64,000 nucleotides of DNA from Rhexocercosporidium sp. MPI-PUGE-AT-0058. Taxonomy: Eukaryota; Ascomycota; Leotiomycetes; Helotiales. The stretch spans positions 1,116,001-1,180,000 of the forward strand of contig JAGTJL010000004.1 in the NCBI GenBank assembly GCA_020746875.1, read 5' to 3'. A program made the position numbers and the translations under genes. The notes under the pieces are model-generated. The model did not search any database and was not told the DNA's origin. It saw only the letters and a program-made list of their open reading frames with translations. This document shows, in pieces, positions 34,618 through 44,276 of the stretch (the stretch's first letter is position 1; each line of letters starts with the position of its first letter).

Positions 34618-36174
34618 CTAGCTCTGCCTAGCATTTCCTGCAGAAATTAATCCCAGTACCTCAGCTCTTCTCATAACCAGAATACCCATCGTGTCACACC
34701 CAGTATGCAACTTAATACATTCTCTCCACCCAGAGCCCACTTCCAGGAACCACCTCAATTGAAGCAACTGACAGAACTCTTTCAGCATGGGAAACTCACT
34801 CTGGTCTTGCGTCACGGATTCATGGTAACTTATTGAGTTTACAGTGTAGGCCCGCATGAAAGCAGCGTAGGCCTGAGCGGCATCATTGAGGCGAACAGGG
34901 TCTTTCGAGAGCATGTCGCTTCCTATGTCCTTAAGACTTTCTAGTGATGGATTTTCAAGTGCAACCTGGTGGTGGGAGGTTGGACGAGCGTCTATTTTCC
35001 ATTGGAGGGAACGACAGTGTCTTTGAAGGATACCGCCGTATTCTTCGCAATGCGATATGAACCTTTTCCACATCTCTTGCTCGAAGGCGGAGCGTTTTCT
35101 GGATGGCTGTGTAGAACCTCCCGTCATGTTCGCGGATATCGAATTTATTCTCCCTTCGTCGCTGTTTGTGAACGAGGCGGACTCCTGGTTGTCATGGGTA
35201 CCGAGATAGTCCAGATACAAATCAATGATGTTAGAATAGTCCGCTAGAGGGTCATCTGGATCATAATGAAAAGTCCCAGCCGCTACTATTCGCGCAGGAT
35301 CGTCGGGATCGGTTTCCATCTGCTCTTGGTGGTCATTCGGATATTGCCGTGGCGTTGCAAACATATCTGCATTGACCTGCCTCCATTGGTCTTCCTGACC
35401 TAGTCCTCTGGTTCCTTCTTGAGGTGTGGTGAGTGCGAACATATATTCCCCAGGATTGTATGCTATACTTCTCACTAATCCAGGTCGGGAGACTCGGATC
35501 TGAGACTGTGGGTCTTCTAATTGATATACTGGTGGTGCATCCGGCAATTGCGAATGTGCCATACCTCTTACCAGTCCCGGTCGTGGTGATCCTGTCTGAG
35601 ACTGTCGCTGTACTTGGGCCTGCTCTCGACGAGAACCTGGCATTCCATAGTCCGTATTCCAGAACCATCTATGCATAACTTCAGCATCTCCAAATATACC
35701 GTTACTCCTCATATATTCTCTCATATCTTCCACCGTATTTCGAACTACAAGACCTGAGAGATGCAATTCCAAGTTCACGAATACTTGATTCCGAGATGTG
35801 GGTGCCTCATCTCCAAAAGTGTTACGTCCAATGCCGCTCATCGATTCGTCGCCATTAGGAAACATGAAGGCTTCTCTAACTATCTCAGCATTTCCCCATT
35901 CTCGACGTCTCTCTGCCGCTGCGAGTGGTGCATCTTCTGAGCTTGAGCTTGGACCGCTCCTCAAATTACGATTTAAAACATCATCTATTTCTAGATAACC
36001 ATCAGAAGTATAAACCTCACTGCCCCAATCCCGCATATCTATAAGCTCTGGCATACTGTTACTTGAAGACATAGTTTCCGTACGCTGTAATTCGTTTGTA
36101 TTTGACGTGTAGCCTTCGCTGGCTGGCCGATCGTATGCCGATTCTAGGTCGGGAGATTCGATTCGGTGAGACAT
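34618..36174 (-). CDS. Unrecognised 518-aa protein
   Basis: A single-exon gene starting at the ATG at 36174 (MSHRIESPDLESAYD). I recognise no domain. The N-terminal two-thirds are acidic, Ser/Pro/Gln-rich and probably disordered. They contain an internal duplication, PRPGLVRGMAHS and SRPGLVRSIAYN, at about residues 198-209 and 230-241. The C-terminal third looks helical and folded (SAFEQEMWKRFISHCEEYGGILQRH, then EFCQLLQLRWFLEVGSGWRECIKLHTG). The intact long frame with an ATG and a good stop makes chance unlikely. It probably is lineage-restricted. It shares a 487-bp divergent spacer with the Cia1 gene. Confidence 0.75.
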   Translation of the reverse strand: MSHRIESPDLESAYDRPASEGYTSNTNELQRTETMSSSNSMPELIDMRDWGSEVYTSDGYLEIDDVLNRNLRSGPSSSSEDAPLAAAERRREWGNAEIVREAFMFPNGDESMSGIGRNTFGDEAPTSRNQVFVNLELHLSGLVVRNTVEDMREYMRSNGIFGDAEVMHRWFWNTDYGMPGSRREQAQVQRQSQTGSPRPGLVRGMAHSQLPDAPPVYQLEDPQSQIRVSRPGLVRSIAYNPGEYMFALTTPQEGTRGLGQEDQWRQVNADMFATPRQYPNDHQEQMETDPDDPARIVAAGTFHYDPDDPLADYSNIIDLYLDYLGTHDNQESASFTNSDEGRINSISANMTGGSTQPSRKRSAFEQEMWKRFISHCEEYGGILQRHCRSLQWKIDARPTSHHQVALENPSLESLKDIGSDMLSKDPVRLNDAAQAYAAFMRAYTVNSISYHESVTQDQSEFPMLKEFCQLLQLRWFLEVGSGWRECIKLHTGCDTMGILVMRRAEVLGLISAGNARQS

Positions 36175-36661
36175 GGTAATTATTGGATAGTAGGGTGATG
36201 TGGGATATGAGTTTGCAATTGAGAATCAAAAATAATCTAGCAGTAAATTATTCGATTGAGTTGTTTGGAGAAGGCGGATGTGGACTTTAAAAAAAATACT
36301 GTGCTTAAAATATCGTAAGTGTACCAATCCTATTCAAAGTTTGGGAGCTTGCCTGTATTCGCTTTGTTGTACGGTCCATGATCAAATTATGACATCTGGC
36401 TTTAGAGAGCTGAGATGGATTAGCGAAATCCAGAGCTCTGTTTACCTCTCGATGAAGCGGAAAGGAGAAAAAGGACGAGTTAGCGAGCCAATGAGCCGCC
36501 ACTGATTCATCATAACCTAGGCCCGTGCCCCAATCTTATCGATTTCAAAAATAAATCTGCCCCGCCTTGCAACAGCTATTTCCGCTGAATAACCAGAAAG
36601 AACTTCTCTTAATTCCCTCGGAACCTGCGTGTAACAATCACAAACACGCAGACACGAAACA
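36175..36661. promoter_or_regulatory. Divergent promoter of the 518-aa gene and Cia1
   Basis: The 487-bp interval between two outward-facing start codons. The last 40 bases before the Cia1 ATG are CA-rich, a typical leader. No binding site is obvious. Confidence 0.5.
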
Positions 36662-38026
36662 ATGGCATCCCAAACACATGTTCGAATTCTCCCCCTCGCA
36701 GACTTCAAGCCAATTTCTGCGTCGCGCGCCTGGGTTTCAATCCCAAATCCCAATGGCCTCCCACTCATCGCAACGGCCACCTCGGACAAGACAGTGCGCG
36801 TGTACTCCCTGAAGAACTTTACATTGCATTCCACTCTCGAAGGAGGACATGCCCGCTCCGTGAGGTCTGTAGCGTGGAAGCCAGCGACGAAGAACACTGG
36901 AACCTTGTGTCTTGCGACTGGCAGTTTCGATGCCACGATGGGGATCTGGCGGAGGAGCGAGGAGAGTTTCGCCGCGAGGGAAGAGGAGAAGCAGATTCAT
37001 ACTGCCCCTGAAGATGACGATGCCTTCGAAGTTGAGATCACGAGTGATGGTTCGCAGAAGCCGGTTGCGAGGTTAACACAAGGCGATGAGTCGGAGAACG
37101 AGGAGGATTGGGAGTTTGCGATCGTGTTGGAGGGGCATGATTCCGAGGTCAAGACTGTGGCGTACTCGCCTTCTGGTCAATGGCTTGCGAGCTGCTCGAG
37201 AGATAAAAGTATTTGGGTGTGGGAGGAGATTGGTGAGGAGGGCGAGGATGAATTCGAGACGGTTGCGGTGCTACAGGAGCATTCTGCGGATGTGAAATAC
37301 GTGTGTTGGCGGAAAGATGACGGCAATGGGGAGGTTCTCGCGAGTGCTAGTTATGATGATACGGTACGCTTCTGGCGGGGCGATGACGAGGGCGAATGGA
37401 GTTGTATAGCTGTATTAGAGGGGCATGCGGGTACGGTCTGGAGTTTGGATTGGGAACCGGATGTCAGCCAGAAGAAATTCGAGTCCGAGTCTCCTCGACA
37501 GTCGGATGATTACAGTCCTCGCATACCACGCCTCATATCTGCTTCTGCAGACTGCACTATTCGTGTGTGGACGCAAGCCCCTACCCCGCCTCCACCAAAC
37601 AAGCCTTCCTATTTCAATACTGGAATACCTTCAACGATGCGTCCTCCTCCTTCAAACGAAGTCTGGGAATGCACAGCTACTCTCCCGCAAGTTCATACAC
37701 TGCCCGTATATGCCGTGAACTGGAGTCCCAAATCCGGTCGTGTGGTATCTACGGGCGGAGATGGCAAGATAGCTATTTACGAGGAGCGCACCAAGGGTAG
37801 GACGAGCGTAGGTGGTGCTATCGAGCGCGAGTGGGTCGTGCTTGGTGTGTTAGAAGGAGGCCACGGGCCGTATGAGATCAACCATGTGGCGTGGTGTCAG
37901 CGGTTCGATGCAGGGCGGAAGGAGCCTGGTGAGGAAATGGTGATCTCGAGTGGTGATGACGGAGTAGTTAGGGCGTGGGCTCTGGAGGATATTCCAGCTC
38001 TGGAGCCTGTGCCGATCACTTCTTGA
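36662..38026 (+). CDS. cia1: Cytosolic iron-sulfur assembly protein 1 (WD40)
   Basis: A single-exon 454-aa WD40 propeller. Cia1 is the scaffold of the CIA targeting complex that delivers Fe-S clusters to cytosolic and nuclear apoproteins such as DNA polymerases and helicases. WD repeats are easy to follow: HARSVRSVAWKP, LEGHDSEVKTVAYSPSG with SCSRDKSIWVW, LQEHSADVKYVCW with ASYDDTVRFW, LEGHAGTVWSLDWEPD with SASADCTIRVW, LPVYAVNWSPKSGRV and the closing HVAWCQRF...VVRAW. The SRDKS/WVWEEI blade is characteristic of Ciao1/Cia1. An acidic insertion of about 45 residues between the first two blades (EDDDAFEVE...DESENEEDW) and a Pro-rich loop (about 298-330) make it longer than the roughly 330-340 aa yeast and animal proteins. 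This is common in fungi. Confidence 0.93.
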   Translation: MASQTHVRILPLADFKPISASRAWVSIPNPNGLPLIATATSDKTVRVYSLKNFTLHSTLEGGHARSVRSVAWKPATKNTGTLCLATGSFDATMGIWRRSEESFAAREEEKQIHTAPEDDDAFEVEITSDGSQKPVARLTQGDESENEEDWEFAIVLEGHDSEVKTVAYSPSGQWLASCSRDKSIWVWEEIGEEGEDEFETVAVLQEHSADVKYVCWRKDDGNGEVLASASYDDTVRFWRGDDEGEWSCIAVLEGHAGTVWSLDWEPDVSQKKFESESPRQSDDYSPRIPRLISASADCTIRVWTQAPTPPPPNKPSYFNTGIPSTMRPPPSNEVWECTATLPQVHTLPVYAVNWSPKSGRVVSTGGDGKIAIYEERTKGRTSVGGAIEREWVVLGVLEGGHGPYEINHVAWCQRFDAGRKEPGEEMVISSGDDGVVRAWALEDIPALEPVPITS

Positions 38027-40176
38027 GGTTCTAGAATGGGAAGTTGGGGTTAGCTCTTAGGAGGAGGGGAAAATAATACCGGTCTGGGCGATGGGAGGGG
38101 TTGGCTTTGGATGAGTCGTTGGATGGATGGATGGACAGGTTTGGCTGATACGATTGCTTTATTTTGCTTTGGGATAACTATGCATAGCGACAGGCGCACG
38201 GAAAATGCTCATTCGACATACAATTAGATAGGCAGCTAGATGGAGAGGCACTTTTGCTATATTGAATGAAAGTACTGTGCTGTTCCAAATCAAAACGTGC
38301 AAGCGAGTTCAACATAGTTTCATGTCAATACAACGTCCAACCTAGATGGGAGGCAGCAGCTATATTAGACACAACGTGCCGAAGAGAATCGAGAAAATAG
38401 AACTGTGGCTTGCCGAACTGAATTATTTCTTGCCTGTTATTTATTCTTGCCTTCGCAAAGCCAGAGAGCTCCTCAGTCGCGACTACCACTCCCGATATCA
38501 CTTCTCCTCAATGACTGAATGAATTTCGTATGCCATTCTACACAACACCTGCTGCCTAGGCTCCATTTCTCTCCTCCCATCATCCCATCTTACCATCCTA
38601 TCCTCGCTTCAGAACAAACAAGACCCGACTCTAGTCTAGGCAGCCCCTCTCTGTCTTCAATCCTCACCAAGTAGCTGCTGCCTACGTAGCTCGCCCCCCT
38701 CTCCTCCCAACTCTCTCTCACCGCGAGAGCCCTCTTAGATCGAGAGATCCTCCCTTCCGCTTGCCGCCTAAACAACTTCTTACTACTTAGTATATGCCCG
38801 TATTATTCACACTTCAGCGTCTGTGCACACTTTCTAGAGGTTTCCACTTACTCGGGGGTATCCACCAATTAGCCAATCCGATTCATTCTTTTCCTTCTGT
38901 GTTTAGTAAAATCTGGGTCGTTTGGCACAGACAGAACCCAGTGGATAATTACCCTTGATACGAAGTGTATACATACTTTGTACATACACGACCACGTATC
39001 GAGTCCACGTACCCTCCCCGCTCACGAGTTAGGCAAAAAAGAAAAGGGCAAGCTGATGACAAGCTGATAAGGCAACGCTTTCTTTAGTTATGACGTGACT
39101 TGACTTGACGGCTTGCTGACGACTCATTTCGTGTTGCGTGAAGCCAGGCTGAGGTGGGTGGTATGTTGAGATTGGACTTGGAACTGGAGTTGAGAACAAA
39201 CAAGTTTGATTTTATGTCGAAGGGGAGGCCTGTGAGGAGAGGTGAAGGAAGGTGGGTGGGTATTTTTGACGGAAATGGGTATTTGAGAGAAAGTACGGTA
39301 GTGTGTGTGTGCTACAGTAATGAGAGCGATGACCGTTGAAATGGCGAGGATGGGGAGAGAGGGAAGGGGTGGTGACTTGTTGATATGCTTAGTGAAGGGC
39401 TTGGCTGCAAGCGAGGTGTGAGGTGTCCTAGAGGGGGGAAAAATACTCTGGGACTGTCACAAAACGTCAAAATGAAAGTGGGCGTAAACAGAAAAAAGTC
39501 GCAAGCGAAGAAAGAGTGAGGTGTAAATATTATATTCTTCAAACATCCATCCACATCCACATCCACACGCCATACCACACCATGTCATGCAATTCAATCT
39601 TTTAAAAACGCGCGTGTCTCTTCATTCATCGGTCGATTTGACCAATAAACAGAAACACACACATATATGCAAATGCACCATCCCGATACACCATCACCAT
39701 CACCATCCCAAAAGCAAATCCCCAGCAGAGCCACCTCCCGAACGCCGTTCCAATGTATAGTTTGAATCTGACAACACACACTCATCTCTTCCCAGCACCC
39801 CAACACCTCAGCGCCAAATGGCAAACGGCAAAAGCACAGCCAGTAATAGTAGCGCAACATCAAGAACCCAAAATATGTAAAAAGCAGAAAGAAGGTCGAA
39901 ATTTAACCCTAATTTTTTGTCGAGAATAATGGATTATTTCGTGGATGTTTGATGAGCTGAATGAATATGCAATGTGTGCCAAAACCCCCTGCCCTTCCAT
40001 TGCTTTCGCCCTTTCCCTTTCCCAAAATCCCATGGTATTGTATTTGTGGACAAGCTTGCCTCGATCCAGCTCGTATCGTGAAAATTTGCGATGCCCATCT
40101 CATCCTGAGATGCGACAACGCACAATGAATGCCTCTTTGATGCCCAACGCCCGCAAATGCCAAACAGTAAAAACGC
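38027..40176. other. Tail-to-tail spacer between Cia1 and the minus ORF
   Basis: No gene is supported. There are pyrimidine-rich stretches (38560-38760), CCATCCACATCCACATCC repeats near 39544-39570 and a CATCAC stretch near 39690-39706. It holds the 3' flanks of two convergent transcripts. Confidence 0.6.
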
Positions 40177-41166
40177 TCAAATTGCAGAAGTGGGGTATTC
40201 ACTAGCAGGACTCATCATAATCCCCGTCGGTTCGGCGATATCTGCCGGACTGCGTCGTTCTCGCGAACTCGAGAGATTCAAAACTCTATAGAGCAAACTC
40301 TTTCTTTTCCCTGCGGCGTAGGCGCCTCCTGCTACTCCTCCTCGATGTCGTGGTCCCAATGTGCGGCCACCGCTTGGTAATCTCCGAGCGATCTCTCGCT
40401 CCCAAGCGTGGTGGCCTTCCATGCTTGTCTTGCGGTCAAGTTCTTCTTCCCAGCCGTAAACGTCGGAGGATGTTGTCGTCGAGGCAGACTGGATGCTGGC
40501 TGCTGAGGACATCATGCTTGCTGCAGAACTAGCAATGCTGGTATCCAGAGTCAATGCACCATTGCTGAACCGATCGTCGACGAGAGTGCTGGCAGCGGTT
40601 GTGGTCGTTGCCAAGCTGGTTCTCGATTCATGACCGATCGGGTGCGCGGAAATCCACATTCCATTGTCCTCCTCGAAGTCGAAATCCATCGCTGTTGTCT
40701 CTATAGATGTATCCATGGCCATCTTGGTATCCCCAGGGATAGTGACTTGATGAATCTCGTCTTGTTCCGGAACTTTGGCTGGAATGTAAAACGGCTGCAA
40801 GCCAGTTACCCTCCTCTTCGGGATCATTAGTAGATCCCTCTCTACCCCATTCGCGCCAATCACATGTCCTTTTGCGGCCACGCCATTCCTCGTGATACCT
40901 TCTTCTTTTCTCCCCACTGATTTTGTCGATCTCTCAAACTTCGAAAACTCCTCTTCGCGTCCATGGTATAGCCGCTGAACGGCCATTGCTGCCGTCAAAG
41001 ACGGGCGCCGGCCAGTCAGATCAACGGGGGATCCAGGGTGAGCTTCAAGCACCGGAGACTCACCACCGCTACCTTCACTGAGTCTCAAACTGGTTCCCCC
41101 GTGTACCATAGGTGCTTTCTTGCGAACTTCTCGATGGTTCGAATATCCCGCGACGGGATGCTCCAT
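40177..41166 (-). CDS. Unrecognised 329-aa ORF, in frame with the RGS gene
   Basis: An intact frame opening at the ATG at 41166 (MEHPVAGYSNHREVRKK). I recognise no domain. It is Ser/Thr/Arg-rich with an acidic patch (MDFDFEEDNGMW), an Ala/Ser-rich stretch and a basic C-terminal part (WEREIARRLPSGGRTLGPRHRGG, then KRKSLLYRVLNL). Such composition fits a disordered regulatory tail. Its ATG lies only 66 nt after the stop of the RGS protein, in the same frame, and the 22 codons between them contain no other stop. It may therefore be the C-terminal part of the RGS protein. A separate gene with its promoter inside the upstream coding sequence is the alternative. Confidence 0.65.
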   Translation of the reverse strand: MEHPVAGYSNHREVRKKAPMVHGGTSLRLSEGSGGESPVLEAHPGSPVDLTGRRPSLTAAMAVQRLYHGREEEFSKFERSTKSVGRKEEGITRNGVAAKGHVIGANGVERDLLMIPKRRVTGLQPFYIPAKVPEQDEIHQVTIPGDTKMAMDTSIETTAMDFDFEEDNGMWISAHPIGHESRTSLATTTTAASTLVDDRFSNGALTLDTSIASSAASMMSSAASIQSASTTTSSDVYGWEEELDRKTSMEGHHAWEREIARRLPSGGRTLGPRHRGGVAGGAYAAGKRKSLLYRVLNLSSSRERRSPADIAEPTGIMMSPASEYPTSAI

Positions 41167-41232
41167 CGGAGCAATGACAGGAATGGGGATAATAGAAAAA
41201 ATATCATTCGGTGACGACGTGACCTGTCGCCC

Positions 41233-42414
41233 TCATAAACTACTTGACCCATCGTCGCTATCTCTTCCTGACGGGTACCGTGAACTGCTGGAGCCTGAAC
41301 CGTGACCCGATCGACTCTTCTTCCATACGAGCATCTTCTTCCAGCTGTTGCCTTCTCGAGCTGTTCTTGGACTTGTTCCAGGCGACACATCAAAACCGAT
41401 GTTTGATGTTGGTGGGGTGTTGGGTGGCGTCATTGGCTCCAGCGCAGTATTAGAGGGAGATGGCGAGTCGGTGCTGTCGTCCGTCATGTTGTCGGGAGCT
41501 TCTGCTGATGATGTTCCAGAAGATCCAGAGAGGTATGTTGAGAGACGAGCCACTCCAGCCCGTCCGACCAGTGCTGCAGTCCGATGAGACTGATGTGAGT
41601 GTCGGGGTGAAGGACCATTATGCGGCTGGGCGATGATATCGCTTCCGGAAGGTGGGCTTCCATCTCTTTTGTTCCGAGACTTTGCAGGTGACAATGATCG
41701 CTCGTCCAAAGACCCGGACATATAGGCATCTGTCATTGACTCGTCTGATGTCCAGGGACTTGAGTACGTCTCTGGCCCACGTGATGGCGCAACAGAGTTG
41801 AGAAAAGGCACCAGAACCGATTCATCCATGAGCTCGTAGATAATCTTCACAGCGGGGTCCAGATCTGCTGGATCTGGGGGCGAATGTTCACAAGGTTGTG
41901 ATAACAAGTGGTCCCGAATGTTAGAGGGGAGATTGACTTCCCGTGGTCCGTTTGGTGCAATGTATGCGTCCATCAATTTTTGCCATAACTTTCGTACATA
42001 CTCACAATCTGGGCTCTGTGGAGATACTGGGGTATGTGGGTCTTTGTCCACCAGATCTTGATAATGCTTCTCGTATCTCTTGGCATCCATCGTAAATTCC
42101 AAAGTTTCCAGGCAGTGGTTTTGCGACAGGTACTGCATAAACGCGGCGAGTGTCCATGGTGGTGGCGCGGCATTCGACAGAACCTCTTGTAAAGTTGGTC
42201 GCCGAGGGCAGTATGGACCGGAGGGTATCGCTAGACTCAGTGGCCTCGAAGGCAAGAAATCTCCAGAAGACATGAAGCCTTCGTCGTCAGCGTCCCAATC
42301 CGAGAGGACCGACGAGCAGCGCGGCGATGTTTCTCTGGATGGTTCTATTTTCAGATGCAGCGAAGGGGGTTTTCGGCTTTTTGACCTTCGCATTGCGCTT
42401 CGAAGATATTTCAT
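41233..42414 (-). CDS. RGS-domain protein (regulator of G-protein signalling)
   Basis: A 393-aa protein from the ATG at 42414 (MKYLRSAMRRSK). RGS proteins speed GTP hydrolysis by G-alpha subunits and so switch off heterotrimeric G signalling, which in fungi governs growth, sporulation and stress. The RGS box spans about residues 72-208: it begins LQEVLSNAAPPPWTLAAFMQYL, continues LETLEFTMDAKRYEKHY and ends IIYELMDESVLVPFLNSV. A Ser/Pro/Thr-rich tail with GSGSSSSRYPSGRD follows. The frame is open upstream for 26 more protein-like codons (FDWYNTPFEADGRED) with no ATG, so an upstream exon may exist. It resembles Rgs2/RgsB-type proteins with a short N-terminus. Its TGA at 41233-41235 separates it from the in-frame 329-codon ORF. 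Confidence 0.85.
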   Translation of the reverse strand: MKYLRSAMRRSKSRKPPSLHLKIEPSRETSPRCSSVLSDWDADDEGFMSSGDFLPSRPLSLAIPSGPYCPRRPTLQEVLSNAAPPPWTLAAFMQYLSQNHCLETLEFTMDAKRYEKHYQDLVDKDPHTPVSPQSPDCEYVRKLWQKLMDAYIAPNGPREVNLPSNIRDHLLSQPCEHSPPDPADLDPAVKIIYELMDESVLVPFLNSVAPSRGPETYSSPWTSDESMTDAYMSGSLDERSLSPAKSRNKRDGSPPSGSDIIAQPHNGPSPRHSHQSHRTAALVGRAGVARLSTYLSGSSGTSSAEAPDNMTDDSTDSPSPSNTALEPMTPPNTPPTSNIGFDVSPGTSPRTAREGNSWKKMLVWKKSRSGHGSGSSSSRYPSGRDSDDGSSSL

Positions 42415-43693
42415 GGGCACACGAGGAGTCCTGTCCTCTCTTCCGTCCGCCTCGAACGGAGTATTATACCAGTCAAAAGTTACAATTCCCAAGCCTTCGC
42501 GCGCAGTGCCTTGTGTATGAAGTGGTCGTAAAGAGACAGAAACTGATTGCTATTGTGTAGAACACATTTGTCGTCGAAGAATCTGTAACTACTTGTACAA
42601 GAACCGCGTCGAAAATGGAGGCTTCGCTGTTTGCTGCGAGGAAATCGGTTGGAGAGCCTGCCGCTGATGCGTGAAGAAACAAAGAAAGGTCGTAACGTCG
42701 TGGTATGCAGGTATCCGTCAGATGCCGAGTTGTCGCAGATTCAATTCCAATAACTGGTGGTCTCTGGCTGAGCACAAACGGGTCTCAACAGCTGGTGATG
42801 CCGGGTGAAATTCTTCTGGAACTGGCGTCTCCGAGCGACGGGAACGTGTAATGTATGGTTACAGAGGCAAAGAATGCGTGTGCCGGCAAGGAAACTCCTT
42901 GTATTGGGTTGTCTCTATGGAATCGGTGTACTGCGGTGCGACCTGCCAAACCAAGACCAGGCTGGGAGACAAGCAAGCCCTTTTTATCGAAACACGACGA
43001 AGAAGGTTTTCAAGGAGCGGCTGAAGTCTGTAACAGAGCTTCGGGTATCTGTAAGAAAGAAAGAAGCACAAACAGTCCTAGGAGATGTAATTGTAGAAAG
43101 GGTATCGTGTTCCGTTCAATCCGTGTGCAGGTGAAGTCTCGTGGGTGATGTTGATCGTATCGTGGTGTGGTGTGGTGGTGTGTGTTTGTGGTGGAGGTGA
43201 GGAGAATAATGGATTGGTAAGGTTCGAAGAAGGAGAGAAGGAGGGCAGTGCAGACTTGGGTGCAAAGCTTAAAGCGTCGATGACAGGCGCGAGAGGCCAA
43301 TGATGACGGAGGGCGTTGTGGGTGCAAGTGGGTTTTTCGTTTCCAGTGGACGACGATGTTTTGGGTATGATTAATCAACCTAGGTTGATAACGGTGATGG
43401 TCTTGGTCTTGGTCGTGGTAGTCTTACTTTTTCGTTTGTCCGTTTTGTTTTTTCTTGTCGTCGTCGGGACTCGGAGTCTCGTGAGTGGCTTTGGCCTGGT
43501 TCGTTCTTTTTTGTCGGGATCTCGAAGACAAAGAAAGAAGTGAGGGTGTTTGTTTCAAAGGGGGCCAGCAAGGTGCCAGAACAGAGCAAGCCACGCATGA
43601 GTCGTCGGCAGGCAGGCAAGCAGGGAGAAGGCGGCGGGCTGGGGGGGGGGGAGGCAGGCAGAGGCAGGGACAGAGAGAGTGGTAATGGTTTGG

Positions 43694-43745
43694 TTTAGTG
43701 TAGTGTAGTGTAGTGTAGTAAGTGGTGGTGGTGGTGGTGGTGTGG
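43694..43745 (+). repeat. TAGTG and GGT tandem repeats
   Basis: About five units of TAGTG (43694-43718) are followed within a few bases by about seven GGT/GTG triplets (43723-43745). Confidence 0.9.
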
Positions 43746-44228
43746 TGTCGATGCGATGGGAGGGCTGAGAAGCCGTGGTGGAAGGAGTGGAGAAGTCGGA
43801 CGACGGACAGACAGGAAGGGAGGAAACTTCAAGACATGGAGAGGGAGACCGACACAAATCCACTGATTCCAGACAGGCAGGTGGATGTGGTGGAGGTGGT
43901 GGATGTGGATCTGCGGATTGGCATGATGGAATGGGCGTGAGTGCTTGGCTTGGGGGGTGCGAGAAGGTGCGGGCGTTCAAGCATCGACCTTGTCGATGAT
44001 GGCTAGCAGCGTTTGAGGAGTGGGCCTGCGCTGGATAGGCTCGCGGATATCCCTGCTAGCGCGCCCAGAATGGGTCTAAAGTAGCGTCCGTCTGCGAGGC
44101 CAGGCCAGGACTAGTGCTGCTGGCTAGTGGTGCGAAATGACGAAGGAAGGGCGGAAAGTGGTGTGTGGACGAGGGGAGTGAGGTGAGGTGAGGTTGGAGG
44201 ACGAGGCCGAGGCCGAGTGAGGAGTGAA

Positions 44229-44276
44229 GGTGATGGTGACGGTGACGGTGACGGTGACGGTGACGGTGACGGTGAG
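44229..44276 (+). repeat. GGTGAC hexanucleotide repeat
   Basis: Six perfect GGTGAC units (44235-44270) flanked by one imperfect unit on each side (GGTGAT, GGTGAG). As a multiple-of-three repeat it keeps open frames in all phases, which explains the low-complexity ORFs over it. It is not evidence of a gene. Confidence 0.95.

Noticed and set aside
41125..41150. GGTTCGAATATCCC resembling a tRNA B box
   Set aside because: It lies inside coding sequence, and no cloverleaf or A box precedes it at the right distance.
43555..43980. A 141-codon minus ORF
   Set aside because: Pro- and Ser-rich, produced by the GGT and TAGTG repeats, with no start context.
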